This document shows positions 21,401 through 33,255 of a stretch of DNA of 64,000 bases, in pieces. The position numbers and the translations under genes were made by a program. The notes under the pieces are model-generated. The model did not search any database. It had not been told where the DNA came from and worked only from the letters and a program-made list of their open reading frames with translations. Source of the stretch: Budorcas taxicolor (lineage: Eukaryota > Chordata > Mammalia > Artiodactyla > Bovidae); the NCBI RefSeq assembly GCF_023091745.1, contig NC_068935.1:6643744-6707743 (forward strand), read 5' to 3'. Each line of letters opens with the position of its first letter. The first letter of the stretch is position 1.

Positions 21401-23645
21401 TCATTTAGGTCAACGCTTTCTTAAGTTCTTTGAAGCTCTCCCAAGATCATACTTAAATGTTCCTGCTATAGCTTGGATACACAACAGCTCGAGGTATGGA
21501 CTAGTGAAGTTGTCCCGAAGACTACATCATCATTTCCATAATTCCAGCCCTTATGGGTTTCTAATTCAGCTGTGCTAAAACACAGTATGTGCTGATTTAC
21601 ATGTCTTCAGTTGACAGACACATTTCATGAAAATAAAATACTGGGATATGTATTACAAGGCAGCTTCCAATGCAAAAGGTTAATCTTCTGTAAAAAATGA
21701 GATCCACTCATCAGAAGGCTATAACTCATGTTGTACATTACATATCTTAAATCATTATATGAAAGATCAGTAAAAGCACAATAATGCTATTCAATTATTT
21801 TTTAACCTCCCAGAGAATGGCTCGACATGCTATGAGCTGGAGATACTGGTGACAGTACAGTGAGGGCTGAGTCCTGAAAAATAACACAACATCATCTCCC
21901 TTACAGTATTTTGGCTGACACCAAAGATATACTATATCAATGATTTCTCACACCTGGATGCTCATCAGAATTAAATATGAGAGCTCATTAAAAATTAGGA
22001 TTTCTGGGCTTTACTCAGACTTGATGAATCAGAAACATTGATGTTATGTGCATAGAATCTTTATTTTCTCCAGCACCATCAATCCCCAATTATTCTGGCA
22101 TAACCAGAAAGACCCATGCTTGGGAATTTTTCCTCCTTAAATTGAACATCTCAGCCCAGATCCTATTCTTAGCAGCAAAACTGATTTGGTGTCCATGCTA
22201 GTAATACTGCTTCTCCTCTCCATACCTCAGTTTCTGCATCCCAAAGTGAAATAATATTGCTAAATTTAAATATCCATTTTAGTACTCTGGGCTCAAGAAC
22301 ATCAGAAAGAGTCTAAAATTTTCACTACATTTAGGTTATGTTTACCAAAATAAAAGCTTCTGAATATAGGGACTTGATCATATCTTTTAACATTATGAAA
22401 TACACAAGTTGGTGAATTTTGACTTGTTTAAATACATCCCATAAAAGTTAGAGCCAGGGCAATATTATAATTGAAGACAGCTAATTTAAGAGCAAATGAA
22501 GATCTTTTCATGAAACAGGTAATAAATCTATGAAAGTAATTAGAATGATAAATTAACTAACTCCAAAAGATAAATAGGTTCAAGAAAAGTTTTAATAAAT
22601 TATGGAGGATAAATCTATAACAATTAGTTATGGAAGATAAGAAATGTTTGAGATGACCCATATTAAAGCAAACATGGGCAACAATAGAAGTGCAAATACA
22701 TGTTTTTCAATTTAATAGAAATTCTTCAAGACCAAACCACAGGGAGTTAAGACATAGTTTGAGTACTTTTAAATCAATGGATTTAAAGAATTTTGAGATT
22801 ACTGAGTATTATCTTTCTTCTACTACAGTATAGGTTGATATACAAATCAAACAGTCATTGATTTTTAGAACTCTTTTAATGATTTCAGCATGGAAACTGA
22901 AGAGATTGCTTACAAATTTCAGAGTATGAGTGTAAACTGAAATGAAGCAGCTCAACTTTATTTCTCGTATAATGATGTGTCATCAAAATTAGACATATGA
23001 ATGGATCATTAACTTATTAAAGTTGTCCCTCTTAATTTGTTCTGGTACCTGGTATTCTGGTTAATTTATGATGATTGGTAAATGTACTGGTGAAGTGCCT
23101 TGAGTCATCTGCATAAAACTTGGGGAGGCAGATGATATTGAAGCTAGTGATTTTTTAAAATATACTTATACGTACAGTCTGACTTCTATTTAAAATTTGA
23201 AGAGAAAATAGAAATTATTTTTAATTGAGTCCAAGTAGTTCAACAATCCATATTGGGTGATATATGGTACAATTCCTTCAATATTACCCCCTGCAATATT
23301 GTGCGGAGGCTCCCACACTTGCCTCCCCAGCCTTCAGCATTTCTCTGCATCTGTAATTCAAGGGGACAATAAAATTATTTGAATGTATCTCAAATCAATA
23401 AATCACATTTTATCTGTAAATTCCTGTAGTGTAATAATCTCGACTTTGGCTCTCCTGACCCCCAAACTGCTTCAAAATTTTGCTCAAAATTCCTTTTACA
23501 TTTCTTTACCACTGAGGTTGACTTTCAATTCTGGGATTATAAAAATAACCTAAAATGAATAGAGAGAATTTATAAGAAAGAAAAATGAACTCTTTTTGTC
23601 TCCCACATTATACTTCAACCAAACTTTTTTTTCTGAGGGTAAGTC
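18480..23645. other. Repeat-poor island, no gene recognised
   Basis: About 5.2 kb without a BovB, Bov SINE or recent L1; this is the longest such stretch in the window. I find only an MER5-like relic (21940-22118), a short CA tract near 21319-21350 and weak MIR-like words near 22205-22255. Open frames are short and unconvincing. The part at about 20690-20800 is rich in TTAATTAATGA and TGATTGATTGGCTGG motifs, which could be a conserved regulatory element. That is inference only. Confidence 0.5.
21940..22118 (+). mobile_element. MER5-like hAT-Charlie relic
   Basis: Follows MER5A order: AATGATTTCTCACACCTGGA, GAGAGCTCATTAAAAATTAG, CTTGATGAATCAGAAACATT. Strongly diverged. Confidence 0.6.
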
Positions 23646-23650
23646 AAGTA

Positions 23651-24113
23651 TCAGTTCAGTTCGGTTCAGTTCAGTCACTCAATCATGTCCAACTCTTTGT
23701 GACCCCATGAACCACAACACGCCAGGCCTCCATGACCATCACCAACTCCCGGAGTCCACCCAAACCCATGTTCATTGAGTTGGTGATAGCATCTAACCAT
23801 CTCATCCTCTGTCATCCCCTTTTCCTCCTGCCCTCAATCTTTCCCAGCATCAGGGCCTTTTCAAATGAGTCAGCACTTCACATCAGGTGGCCAAAGTACT
23901 GGAGTTTCAGCTTCAGCATCAGTCCTTCCAATGAACACCCAAGACTGATCTCCTTTAAGATGGAGTGGTTGGATCTCCTTGTAGTCCAAGGGACTCTCAG
24001 GAGTCTTCAACACCACAGTTCAAAAGCATCAATTCTTCGGTGCTCAGCTTTCTTTATTGTCCAACTCTTACATCCACACATGACCACTGGAAAAACCATA
24101 GCCTTGACTAGAC
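23651..24113 (-). mobile_element. BovB LINE 3' end
   Basis: Antisense BovB tail with TTCAG repeats, then the ORF2 C-terminal region, truncated after the ACCATAGCCTTGACTAGAC block. Older diagnostic form (CATCAGTCCTTCCAATGAAC antisense). Confidence 0.93.
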
Positions 24114-24720
24114 GGAGTTTTGACAGTTTGTTATGTTTTTTCTTTATTTTGTGTGTCCTGAGAGAGCAAACTGAGAAAATGATTAAGAATTAAAACATTT
24201 TTCTAAATATTTTTCCTTGATATCCTGGTAACACTGTGAAGGTTAAGGCTATAGGTACCAGCAGAGTTAACCTGGCTCTGCAACTATGCTGTAATGGTCA
24301 ACACGGGAAGCTTCTATGCCTGGTGGATCTGTGACTCTGCCAGTTGCTGGGAAATGGTGGATTGATGGACTTTCAGAGTGGTTCATAACTTTGAAAAATC
24401 AATTATCAGTTAATAGGGCCTTTAGGACACCCTAATTTCTAAGCATGGCATTCTGCCACAAAAACACTCAAAAAGTTTTTGCTGTTATAGTTACATTGTA
24501 GACAAAAATCCATTCTGTTTTTAACTCCTCCTATTAATCAATGCTGTGACAAAGCCTAGGATTTTGTTGTTAGAAGTAGACACATTCGATCTAGAAATGC
24601 CTTGCTATAAATGTCTGTACCAAACTTAAAATTTTGATTAGGTCTTTCTACTGGTGTAGTGAACAATGCTCATTTTTTTAACCTTATGAAGAAAGTTGAT
24701 GAAAATGTATGGAAAAGTTT
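24114..24720. other. No recognised feature
   Basis: About 600 bp of AT-rich sequence between two BovB elements with no recognisable element. Confidence 0.4.
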
Positions 24721-24743
24721 ATTGATACTATGAAAGGGAATAC

Positions 24744-25693
24744 GGAGTTCATGTTCTTGCCACAGTCAGCTCCCAGTCTTATTTTTGCTGACTGTATAGA
24801 GTGTCTTAATCATCAGCTGCAAAGAATATAATCAATGTGATTTCAGTATTGACCGTCTGATGATGTCCATGTGTAGAGTCGTCTCTGTGTTGTTGGAAGA
24901 GAGTGTTTGCTATGATCAGCGTGTTCTCTTGCCCTGCTTCATTTTGTACTCTAAGGCCAAACTTGCCTGTTACTCCAGGTATCTCTTGACTTCCTACTTT
25001 TGCATTCTAGTCCCCCATGATGAAAAAGACATCTTTGTGTGTGTGTGTGTGTTAGTTCTAAGAGGTCTTGTAGGTCTTCATAGAACCATTAAACTTCAGC
25101 TTCTTTGGCATTAGTGGTTGGGGCATAGACTTGGATTATAATGATATTGAATGGTTTGCCTTGGAAATGAACAGAGATCATTTTGTCATTTTTGAGACTG
25201 CACCCAAGTACTGCATTTCAGACTTTTTTGTTGACTATGAGGGCTACTCCATTTCTTCTAAGGAATTCTTGCCCACAATAGTAGATACAGTGGTCATCTG
25301 AAATAAATTCACTCATTCCAATCCATTTTAGCTCACTGATACCTAAAATGTTGATTTTCACTCTTGCCCTCTCTTGTTTGACCACTTCCAAATTGCCTTG
25401 GTTCATGGAACTAACATTCCAGGTTCCTATGCAATACGGTTCTTACAGTATCAGACTTTACTTCCATCACCAGTCACATCCACAAGTGGGCATTGTTTTT
25501 GCTTTGACTCCGTCTCTTCATTCTTTCTGGAGTTATTTCTCCACTCTTCTCCAGTAGCATATTGGGCACCAATGGACCCAGGGAGCTCGTATTTGACTGT
25601 TACATCTTTTTGCCCTTTCATACTGTTTAAGGGGTTCTCAAGGCAAGAACATGGAAGTGGTTTGACATTCACTTCTGCAGTGGACCACATTTT
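24744..25693 (-). pseudogene. Inverted BovB 5' region and endonuclease remnant
   Basis: Read antisense, this starts with the BovB 5' block (TGGTCCACTGCAGAAGTG) and covers the APE-type endonuclease. The segment encoding the N-terminal part (MNQGNLEVVKQE, LGISELKWIGMSEF) is readable antisense between about 25406 and 25300. A short (TG)n tract at about 25036-25053 and several frame breaks disrupt it. The lower end (GGAGTTCATG, 24744) is the end of the endonuclease-coding part. Confidence 0.85.
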
Positions 25694-25756
25694 GCGAAAT
25701 TCAGACTTGATTCAGACTGAAATTGAAGAAAGTAGGGGAAACCACTAGGCCATTCA

Positions 25757-26419
25757 ATTCAGTTCAGTTCAGTTCAGTTCAGTTCAGTTCATTTCAGTCG
25801 GTCAGTCGTGTCCGACTCTTTGCGACCCCATGAACTGAAGCACACCAGGCCTCCCTGTCCATCACCAACTCCCGGAGTTCACTCAGACTCATGTCCATCG
25901 AGTCAGTGATGCCATCTAGCCATCTTATCCTCTGTCGACACCTTCTCCTCCTGACACCAATCTCTCCCAGCATCAGAGTCTTTTCCAATGAATCAACTCT
26001 TCACATGAGGTGGCCAAAGTACTGAAGTCTCAGCTTTAGCATCATTCCTTCCAAATAAATTCCAGGGCTGATCTCCTTCAGAATGGACTGGTTGGATCTC
26101 CTAGCAGTCCAAGGGACTCTCAAGAGTCTTCTCCAACACCACAGTTCAAAAGCATCAATTCTTCGGCACTCAGCTTTCTTCACAGTCCAACTCTCTCATC
26201 CATAAATGACCACTGGAAAAACCATAGCCTTGACTAGACAGACCTTTATTGGCAAAGTAATGTCTTTGCTTTTGAATATGCTATCTAGGTTGGTCATAAC
26301 TTTTCTTCCAATGAGTAAGCGTTTTTTAATTTCATGTCTGCAGTCACCATCTGCAGTGATTTTGGAGCCTAAAACAATAAAATCTGACACTGTTTCCACT
26401 GTTTCCCCGTCTATTTCCT
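25757..26419 (-). mobile_element. Younger BovB 3' end nested in older BovB
   Basis: Antisense BovB with a long TTCAG tail (25757-25795), truncated after the TTTCCCCGTCTATTTCC block. The outer BovB resumes directly. The site shows a short duplication (attca, 25752-25756 and 26420-26424). It has younger diagnostic bases, consistent with being the inner element. Confidence 0.93.
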
Positions 26420-27187
26420 ATTCAAGTATGACCTAAATCAAATCCCTTACAATTATACAGAGGAAGTGACAAATATATTCAACAGATTAGATCTGATAGA
26501 CAGAGTGACTGAAATCTATGGATGGAGGTTCATGACATTGTACAGGAGGTCATGATCAAAACAATCCCCAAGAAAATCAAATTCAAAATGGTTGTCTGAG
26601 AAGGCCTTACAAACAGCTGTGAAAAGAAGAGAAACAAAAAGCAAAGGAGAAATGGAAGATTAATCCATCTGAATGCAGAGCTCCAAAGAATAGCAAGGAG
26701 AGATAACAAAGCCTTCTTAAGTGATCAAATGCAAAAAAAAAAAAAAAAAAAGGAAAACAATAGAATGGGAAAGACTAGTGATCTCTTTGAGAAAATCAGA
26801 GATATTGAGGGAACTTTCCAAGCAAAGATGGAAATGGTATGGAGCTAACAGAAGGAGAAGATATTAAGAAGATATAACAAGAATACACAGAACTATACAA
26901 GAAAAGATCTTAATTACCCAGATAACCATGATGGTGTGATCACTCACCTAGAGCCAGACATCCTAGAGTGCAAAGTCAAGTGGGCCTTTGGAAGCATCAC
27001 TACAAAAAAAAAAATTAGTGGAGGTGATGGAATTTCAGCTGAGCTATTTCAAATTCTAAAATATGATGTTGTGAAAGTATTGCACTAAATATGCCAGCAA
27101 ATCTGGAAAACTCAGCTGTGGCCACAGGACTGAAAAAGGTCAATTTTAATTCCAATCCCATAGAAAAGCAATGCCAAAGAATGTTCA

Positions 27188-27310
27188 ATGCTTAGTCGCT
27201 TCAGTCATGTTCAACTCTCTGTGACCTTATGGACCATGGCCTGTCAGGCTCCTCTGTCCATGGGATTCTCCAGGCAAGAATACTGGAGTAGGTTATCATT
27301 TCCTTCTGGA
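27188..27310 (-). mobile_element. Bov-tA SINE fragment nested in BovB
   Basis: Antisense SINE tail and middle, without the tRNA-like head. The exact 12-bp duplication aaagaatgttca at 27176-27187 and 27311-27322 is BovB sequence. Confidence 0.94.
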
Positions 27311-28601
27311 AAAGAATGTTCAAACTTTTGCACAATTGCATTAATCTCACATGCTAGTAAAGCAATGCTCAAAATTCTCCAAGCGAGGCTTCAACAGTAT
27401 GTGAACTGAGAACTCCCAGATAGTCAAGCTGGATTTAGAAAAGGCAGAGGAACCAGAGATCAAATTGCCAACAACTGTTGGATCATAGAAAAAGCAAGAG
27501 AATTCAAAAAACACCTACTTCTGCTTTATTGACTATGTCAAAGTCTTTTAATGTGTGCATCACTACAAACTGTGTAAAATACTTCAAGAAATGGGAATAC
27601 CAGACCACCTGACCTGCCTCCTGAGAAATCTGTATGCAGGTCAAGAAGCAACAGTTAGAACTGGACATGGAACAAGGGACTGCTTCCAAATTGGGAAAGG
27701 AGTATGCCAAGGCTGTATATTGTCACCCTGCTTATTGAACTTATATGCAGAGTACACCATGAGAAATGCCGGGCTGGATGAATCACAAGCTGGAATCAAG
27801 ATTACTGGGAGGAATATCAATCAATAACCTGAAATGCAGATAGTACCACCATTATGGCAGAAAGTGAAGAGGAATTAAAGAGCCTCTTGATGAAAGTGAA
27901 AGAAGAGAGTGAAAATGCTGGCTTAAAACTCAACATTCATAAAACAAAGATCATGGCATTTGGTCCCATCACTTCAAGGCAAATAGATGGGGAAACAATG
28001 GAAACAGTGGCAGACTTTATTTTTGGAGCTCCAAGATCACTGCAGATGGTGACTGCAGCCATGAAATTAAAAGACGCTTACTCCTTGGAAGGAAAGTTAT
28101 GACCAACCTAGATAGCATATTAAAAATCAGAGACACTATTTTGCTAAAAAATGTCCATATAGTCAAAGCTATTGTTTTTCCAGTAGTCATGTTTGGATGT
28201 GAGAGTTGGACCATAAGAAAATCTGAGCCCTGAAGAACTGATCCTTTTGAACTGTTGTTTAGGAGAAGACTCTTAAGAGTCCCTTGGACTGAAAGGGGAT
28301 CAAGCCAGTCCATTCTAAAAGAAATCAGTCCTGAATATTCATTGGAAGGACAGATGTTGAAGCTGAAACTCCAATACTTTGGCCACCTGATGCAAAGTAC
28401 CAACTCTTTGGAAAGGACCCTGATGCTGGGAAACATTGAAGGCAGGAGGAGAAGGGATGACAGAAGCTGAGATGGTTAGGTGACATCACTGACATGATGG
28501 ACATGAGTCTGGGCAAGTTGTTAATTGACAGGGAAGTCTTGCATGCTGCAGTCCATGAGGTCTCAAAGAGTTGGACATCACTGAGCCACTGAACTTGATG
28601 G

Positions 28602-28799
28602 AAGTGAAAGTGAAAGTCACTCAGTCATGTCCTATTCTTTGTGACCCCATGGACTATACAGTCCATAGAATTCTTCAGGCTGGAGTACTGGAGTGGATAG
28701 CCATTTCCTTCTCCAGCGGATCTTCTCAACCCAAGGATCATACCCAGGTCTCTCGCACTACAGGTGGATTCTTTAACAGCTGAGCTACTAGGGAAGCCC
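28602..28799 (-). mobile_element. Bov-tA SINE at BovB 3' junction
   Basis: Antisense SINE from AGTGAAAGTGAAAGTCACTC to TACTAGGGAAGCCC. It lies between the BovB end (28594) and the right copy of the BovB target duplication (28800-28810), so it inserted after the BovB. Confidence 0.93.
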
Positions 28800-29084
28800 A
28801 TTGATACTATAATTGAATGTATTCATACTACATATATGAATACACAGGTAAAATTGATCTCATATATTATGGCTACACACATGTATATGTTAGATTTATG
28901 AAGAATTAAAATATATTCCAAGTTGTTAAAATCGTATTCTTGATAGCAAAACAAAAACTTTCTAAAAAATATTTCAACTGTAAATTTGTTGTGAACTCAC
29001 CCATATATAAGAATTGAAAAAAGAGTTCACACTGACTATAACAATGGTATGTACATATGAAAAGACAGTCAACCAAATTGATAA

Positions 29085-29812
29085 GCTGTGTACAATGGAA
29101 TATTGCTCAGCCATAAAAAGAACGCATTTCAGTCAGTGCTAATGAGGTGAATGAACCTAGAGCCTATTATACAGTGATATAGTCAGAAAGAGAAAAACAA
29201 ATATCATATATTAACACATATATATGGAATCTAGAAAGATGGTGGTGGTGGTGGTTTGGTCGCCAAGTCGTGTCTGACTCTTCTGACCCCATGGACTGTA
29301 GCCTGCCAGGCTCCTCTGTCCATGGGATTCTCCAGGCAAGAATACTTGAGTGGGTTGCCATTTCCTTCTCCAGGGGATCTTCCCAACCCAGGAATCAAAC
29401 CTTAATGTCCTGCATTGTTGGCAGATTCTTTACCAACTGACCTATGAGGGAAGCCCCACTGATGACCTACTTGCAGGGCAGTAATGAGGACACAGAAAAA
29501 GAGAACAGACTTATGGAAAGGGGCAGGTGGTGGGTAGGAAGGAAAGGGTGGGACAAATGGAAAAAGCATCATGGAAACATACACTGCCATTTGCAAAATA
29601 GATAGCCAGTGTGAATTTGCTGTATGACTTGGGGAACTAAAACCAGGGCTCTGTGACAACCTAGAGGGGTGGGATAGGGTGGGAGGTGGGAGAAAGGCTA
29701 AAGAGAGAGGGAATATATATATATACTTATGGCTGATCCATTTTGATGTATGGCAGAAACCTACAAACTATTGTAATTATTCTTCAATTAAAAGTAAATT
29801 AGCAAAATATTG
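29085..29812 (+). mobile_element. Older L1 3' UTR, split by a SINE
   Basis: Sense L1 3' end: ACAATGGAATATTGCTCAGC, GAACCTAGAGCCTATTATAC, TATATGGAATCTAGAAAGAT, then after a SINE GAAACATACACTGCCATTTG and a CTTCAATTAAAAG terminus. Confidence 0.82.
29241..29458 (-). mobile_element. Bov-tA SINE inside L1
   Basis: Complete antisense SINE from a (GGT)n-like tail and CCAAGTCGTGTCTGACTC to ATGAGGGAAGCCCC. It inserted into the L1 3' UTR. Confidence 0.92.
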
Positions 29813-30108
29813 ATAAAGGTGATAAAAGTTGTTACAAAAAAATAAAAAAGATTATTAAAGTTAGATTGCTTTCCTCCTTCCTGCCATCTCGGTAAATCCA
29901 GTTAACCCACTAATTGGAAAAGTGGTCCAAACCCATGAAATCTTATTTCATACTCTGGGAAAAAATTTTGTCAAGTTAAGACTCAGTGGCATTTAATGTC
30001 ACTGACTGTCCTCTTTTCTTGGGATTGAAAAGTTTTCCCTGTTCTGAGACTTTCAGTCCTAAAACTGGAACAGTCTTGGGCAACCTGGGATGGTTGTTAA
30101 CTATATGT
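29813..30108. other. No recognised feature
   Basis: About 300 bp with no recognisable element. Confidence 0.4.
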
Positions 30109-32209
30109 CTGTTCAGTTCAGTTCATTTCAATCACTCAGTCATGTCCGACTCTTTGCGACCCCATGGACCACAACATGCCAGGCCACCCTGACAATCACC
30201 AACTACCAGAGTTTACCCAAACTCATGTCCATTGAGTCGGTGGTGCCATCCAACCATTTCATCCTCTTTCGTCCCCTTTTCCTTCTACCCTCAATCTTTC
30301 CCAGCATCAGGGCCATTTCAAATGAATCAGTTCTTCGTTTCAGGTTACCTAAGTATTGGAGTTTCAGCTTCAACATCAGTCCTTCCCATGAACACTCAGG
30401 GCTGATCTTTAGGATGGAGTTGTTGGATCTCCTTGCAGTTCAAGGGATTCTCAAGAGTCTTCTCCAACACCACAGTTTAAAAGCATCATTTCTTCAGTGC
30501 TCAGCTTTCTTTATAGTTCAACTCTCACACTCATGCATGACTACTGGTAAAACCTTAGCCTTGAGTAGACAGACCTCTGTCGGCAAAGTAATGTCTCTGC
30601 TTTTGAATATGCTATCCAGGTTGGTCATAACTTTTCTTCCAAGGAGTAAGCGTCTTTTAATTTCATGGCTGCAGTCACCATCTGCAGTGATTTTGGAGCC
30701 CCCCAAAATAAAGTCTGCCACTGTTTCCACTGTTTTCCCATCTATTTCCCAAGAAGTGATGGGACCAGATGCCATGATCTTTGTTTTCTGAATGTTGAGA
30801 TTTAAGCCAACTTTTTCACTCTCCTCTTTCACTTTCATCAAGAGGCTCTTTAGTTCTTCTTCACTTTCTACCATAAGGGTGGTGTCATCTGCATATCTGA
30901 GGTTATTGATATTTCTCCTGGCAATCTTGATTCCAGCTTGTGTTTCCTCCAGCCCAGCATGTCTCATGACATACTCTGCATAGAAGTTAAATAAGCAGGG
31001 TGACAATATACAGCCTTGACGTACTCCTTTTCCTATTTGGAACCAGTCTGTTGTTCCATGTCCAGTTCTAACTGTTGCTTCCTGACCTGCATACAGGTTT
31101 CTCAAGAGGCAGGTCAGGTGATCTGGTATTCCCATCTCTCTCAGAATTTTCCAGTTTATTGTGATCCACACAGTCAAAGTCTTTGGCATAGTCAATAAAG
31201 CAGAAATAGATGTTTTTCTGGAACTCTCTTGCTTTTTCCATGATCCAGCAGATGTTGGCAATTTGATATCTGGTTCTTTTGCCTTTTCTAAAAACTGCTT
31301 GAACATCTGGAATTTCATGTTTCACATATTGCTGAAGCCTGGCTTGGAGAATTTTGAGCATTACTTCACTAGTGTGTGAGATAAGTGCAATTGTGCAGTA
31401 AGTAGTTTGAACATTCTTTGGCATTGCCTTTCTTTGGGATTGGAATGAAAACTGACCTTTTCCAGTCCTGTGGCCACTGCTGAGTTTTCCAAATATGCTG
31501 GCATAGTGAGTGCAGCACTTTCACAGCATCATCTTTTAGGATTTGAAATAACTCAACTGGAATTCCATCATCTCCACTAGCTTTGTTCATAGTGATACTT
31601 CCTAAGGCCCACTTGACTTCACATTCCAGAATGTCTGGCTCTAGGTGAGTGATCACACCATCGTGATTATCTGGGTGGTGAAGATCTTTTTTGTACAGTT
31701 CTTCTGTGTATTCTTGCCACCTCTTCTTAATATCTTCTGCTTCTGTTAGGTCCATACAATTTCTGTCCTTTATTGAGCCCATCTTTGCATGAAATATTGC
31801 CTTGGAATTTCTAATTTTCTTGAAGTGATCTCGTCTTTCCTTTTCTGTTGTTTTCCTCTATTTCCTTGCATTGATCGCCGAGGAAGGCTTTCTTATCTCG
31901 CCTTGTTATTGTTTGGAACTGTGCATTCAAATGTGTATATCTTTCCTTTTTTCCTTTGCTTTTTGCTTCTCTTCTTTTCATTGCTATTTGTAAGGCCTCC
32001 TCAGACAGCCATTTTTCTTTTTTGCATTTCTTTTTCCTGGGGATGTTCGTGATCCCTGTCTCCTGTACAATGTCACAAATCTCTGTCCATAGTTCATCAA
32101 GCACTCTGCCTATCATATCTAATCCCTTAAATCTATTTCTCACTTCCAGTGTATAATTGTAAGGGATTTGATTTAGGTCATACTTCAATAGTGTTTTCCC
32201 TACTTATTT
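30109..32209 (-). mobile_element. BovB LINE, about 2.1 kb, antisense
   Basis: Runs antisense from the TTCAG tail to just after the endonuclease region (the antisense GTTTTCCCTACTT block near 32190). It contains most of the RT. Frames 30518-31318, 31068-31424, 31369-31782 and 31811-32188 are its broken ORF2. The RT motif A frame (CFIDYAKDFDCVDH, about 31160-31205) has a Lys-Asp substitution. The YADD box is intact (about 30888-30899). Older type. Confidence 0.95.
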
Positions 32210-32210
32210 C

Positions 32211-32361
32211 CTTGATAGCTCAGTTGGTAAAAGTCTGCCTGCAATGTAGGAGACCCTGGTTTGATTCCTGGCTTGGGAAGATCTGCTGGAGAAGGGATAG
32301 GCTACCCACTCCAGTATTCTTTGGGTTCCTTTGTGGCTCAGCTGGTAATGAATCCATGTGT
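32211..32361 (+). mobile_element. Bov-A2-type SINE, truncated second monomer
   Basis: A sense Bov-A monomer (GATAGCTCAGTTGGTAAAAG head) is followed by the start of a second monomer (TGTGGCTCAGCTGGTAATGA) that breaks off. Confidence 0.85.
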
Positions 32362-32432
32362 CTGAGGACATCTTTTCTGTCTCTGAGCAGGAACTCATAT
32401 TAAGGGATGGGTCTATGGATCTGTGGATATGT

Positions 32433-32641
32433 TTTTATAGTGTGTAGTAATGGTAGTCACTCCACTGTGTTTGACTCATTGTGATCCCATGGACTGTAGC
32501 CCCATGGGCTTCTCTGTCCATGGCATTCACCAGACCAGAATTTTTAGAGTGGGTAGCCATTCCCAAGGAACCTTCCTGACCCGGAGATGGAACCTGTGTC
32601 TCATACACTGCAGGTGGATTCTTTACTGTCTGAGTCACCAG
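32433..32641 (-). mobile_element. Bov-tA SINE
   Basis: Complete antisense SINE ending TGAGTCACCAGG. The duplication ggatatgttt lies at 32423-32432 and 32642-32651. Confidence 0.92.
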
Positions 32642-33184
32642 GGATATGTTTAGGATCATGTTATATTGCATCAGATGAAATATCTGTATTGGAGATCTTA
32701 AATGATTACTTCTCTCCCAGCCTCTGACTTGTCAGGGAGACAAGTGAAAAGAAACAAGAAAAGACCATGATTTGGGGTCAAATAATTTAGTATACTTGGA
32801 AAATGCATACATCATTAGAAGTAGCTACAGAGTTGGCAGGAATCTTTGACATCTTTCATATACTTGATTTGATATGAGTTTATTACAAGGCTAAAGGTAT
32901 AGTACTGGCTCAGCTAAAAGTACCAGAAATTATTCAGTCTGAAATAATCTTATAACATCTTCAGAGATAGCAATATCATGTTAATGAGCCCAGTGGCTAT
33001 CTTAAGGATGAATACTATAAATACATGATTTGTGTCCATGTTCTGGGTTTTTATTCCTTGAATGACAAAGTAGAAATAATGCTACATAAAGACATTAGCA
33101 GAGTCCTGCAGCATCTAACATAAAAAAGGCAGAGAAAAGAAAATAATGAAGACAAATTCCACTGCTTAATAGATATCTTTTGGA

Positions 33185-33255
33185 TCTCTAGCACCTAGTA
33201 TATACTAAGCACATACTAAGCTGTCTCTAAATATATGTAGAATGAATGAATGATT
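33185..33255 (+). mobile_element. L2 3' terminus fragment
   Basis: CTAGCACCTAGTATATACTA followed by TGTAGAATGAATGAATGA, the typical L2 end. Confidence 0.55.

Larger units (their letters stand above)
24732..28594 (+). mobile_element. Near full-length BovB with inverted 5' third
   Basis: One BovB insertion in two parts. Bases 24744-25693 are antisense and cover the 5' region and endonuclease. From about 25694 the element runs sense, from the endonuclease/RT boundary to the 3' end at 28594. Only about 8 element bases are missing between the parts. The site duplication attgatactat occurs at 24721-24731 and, beyond a later SINE, at 28800-28810. Nested inside are a younger antisense BovB (25757-26419) and a SINE (27188-27310). 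The YADD region near 27838 is destroyed and an A19 tract lies near 26734-26752. Older diagnostic form. Confidence 0.88.

Noticed and set aside
22205..22255. MIR-like words (CTCCATACCTCAGTTTCTGC).
   Set aside because: The match is too short and isolated to annotate as a MIR.
26734..26752. An A19 tract that might be a retroposon tail.
   Set aside because: It lies in the middle of BovB coding sequence that continues on both sides, so it is an expansion of an A-rich codon stretch and not an insertion end.
30109..31424. Long + strand frames (for example 30090-30791) opposite a BovB.
   Set aside because: They are antisense shadows of BovB ORF2, which lies on the - strand here.
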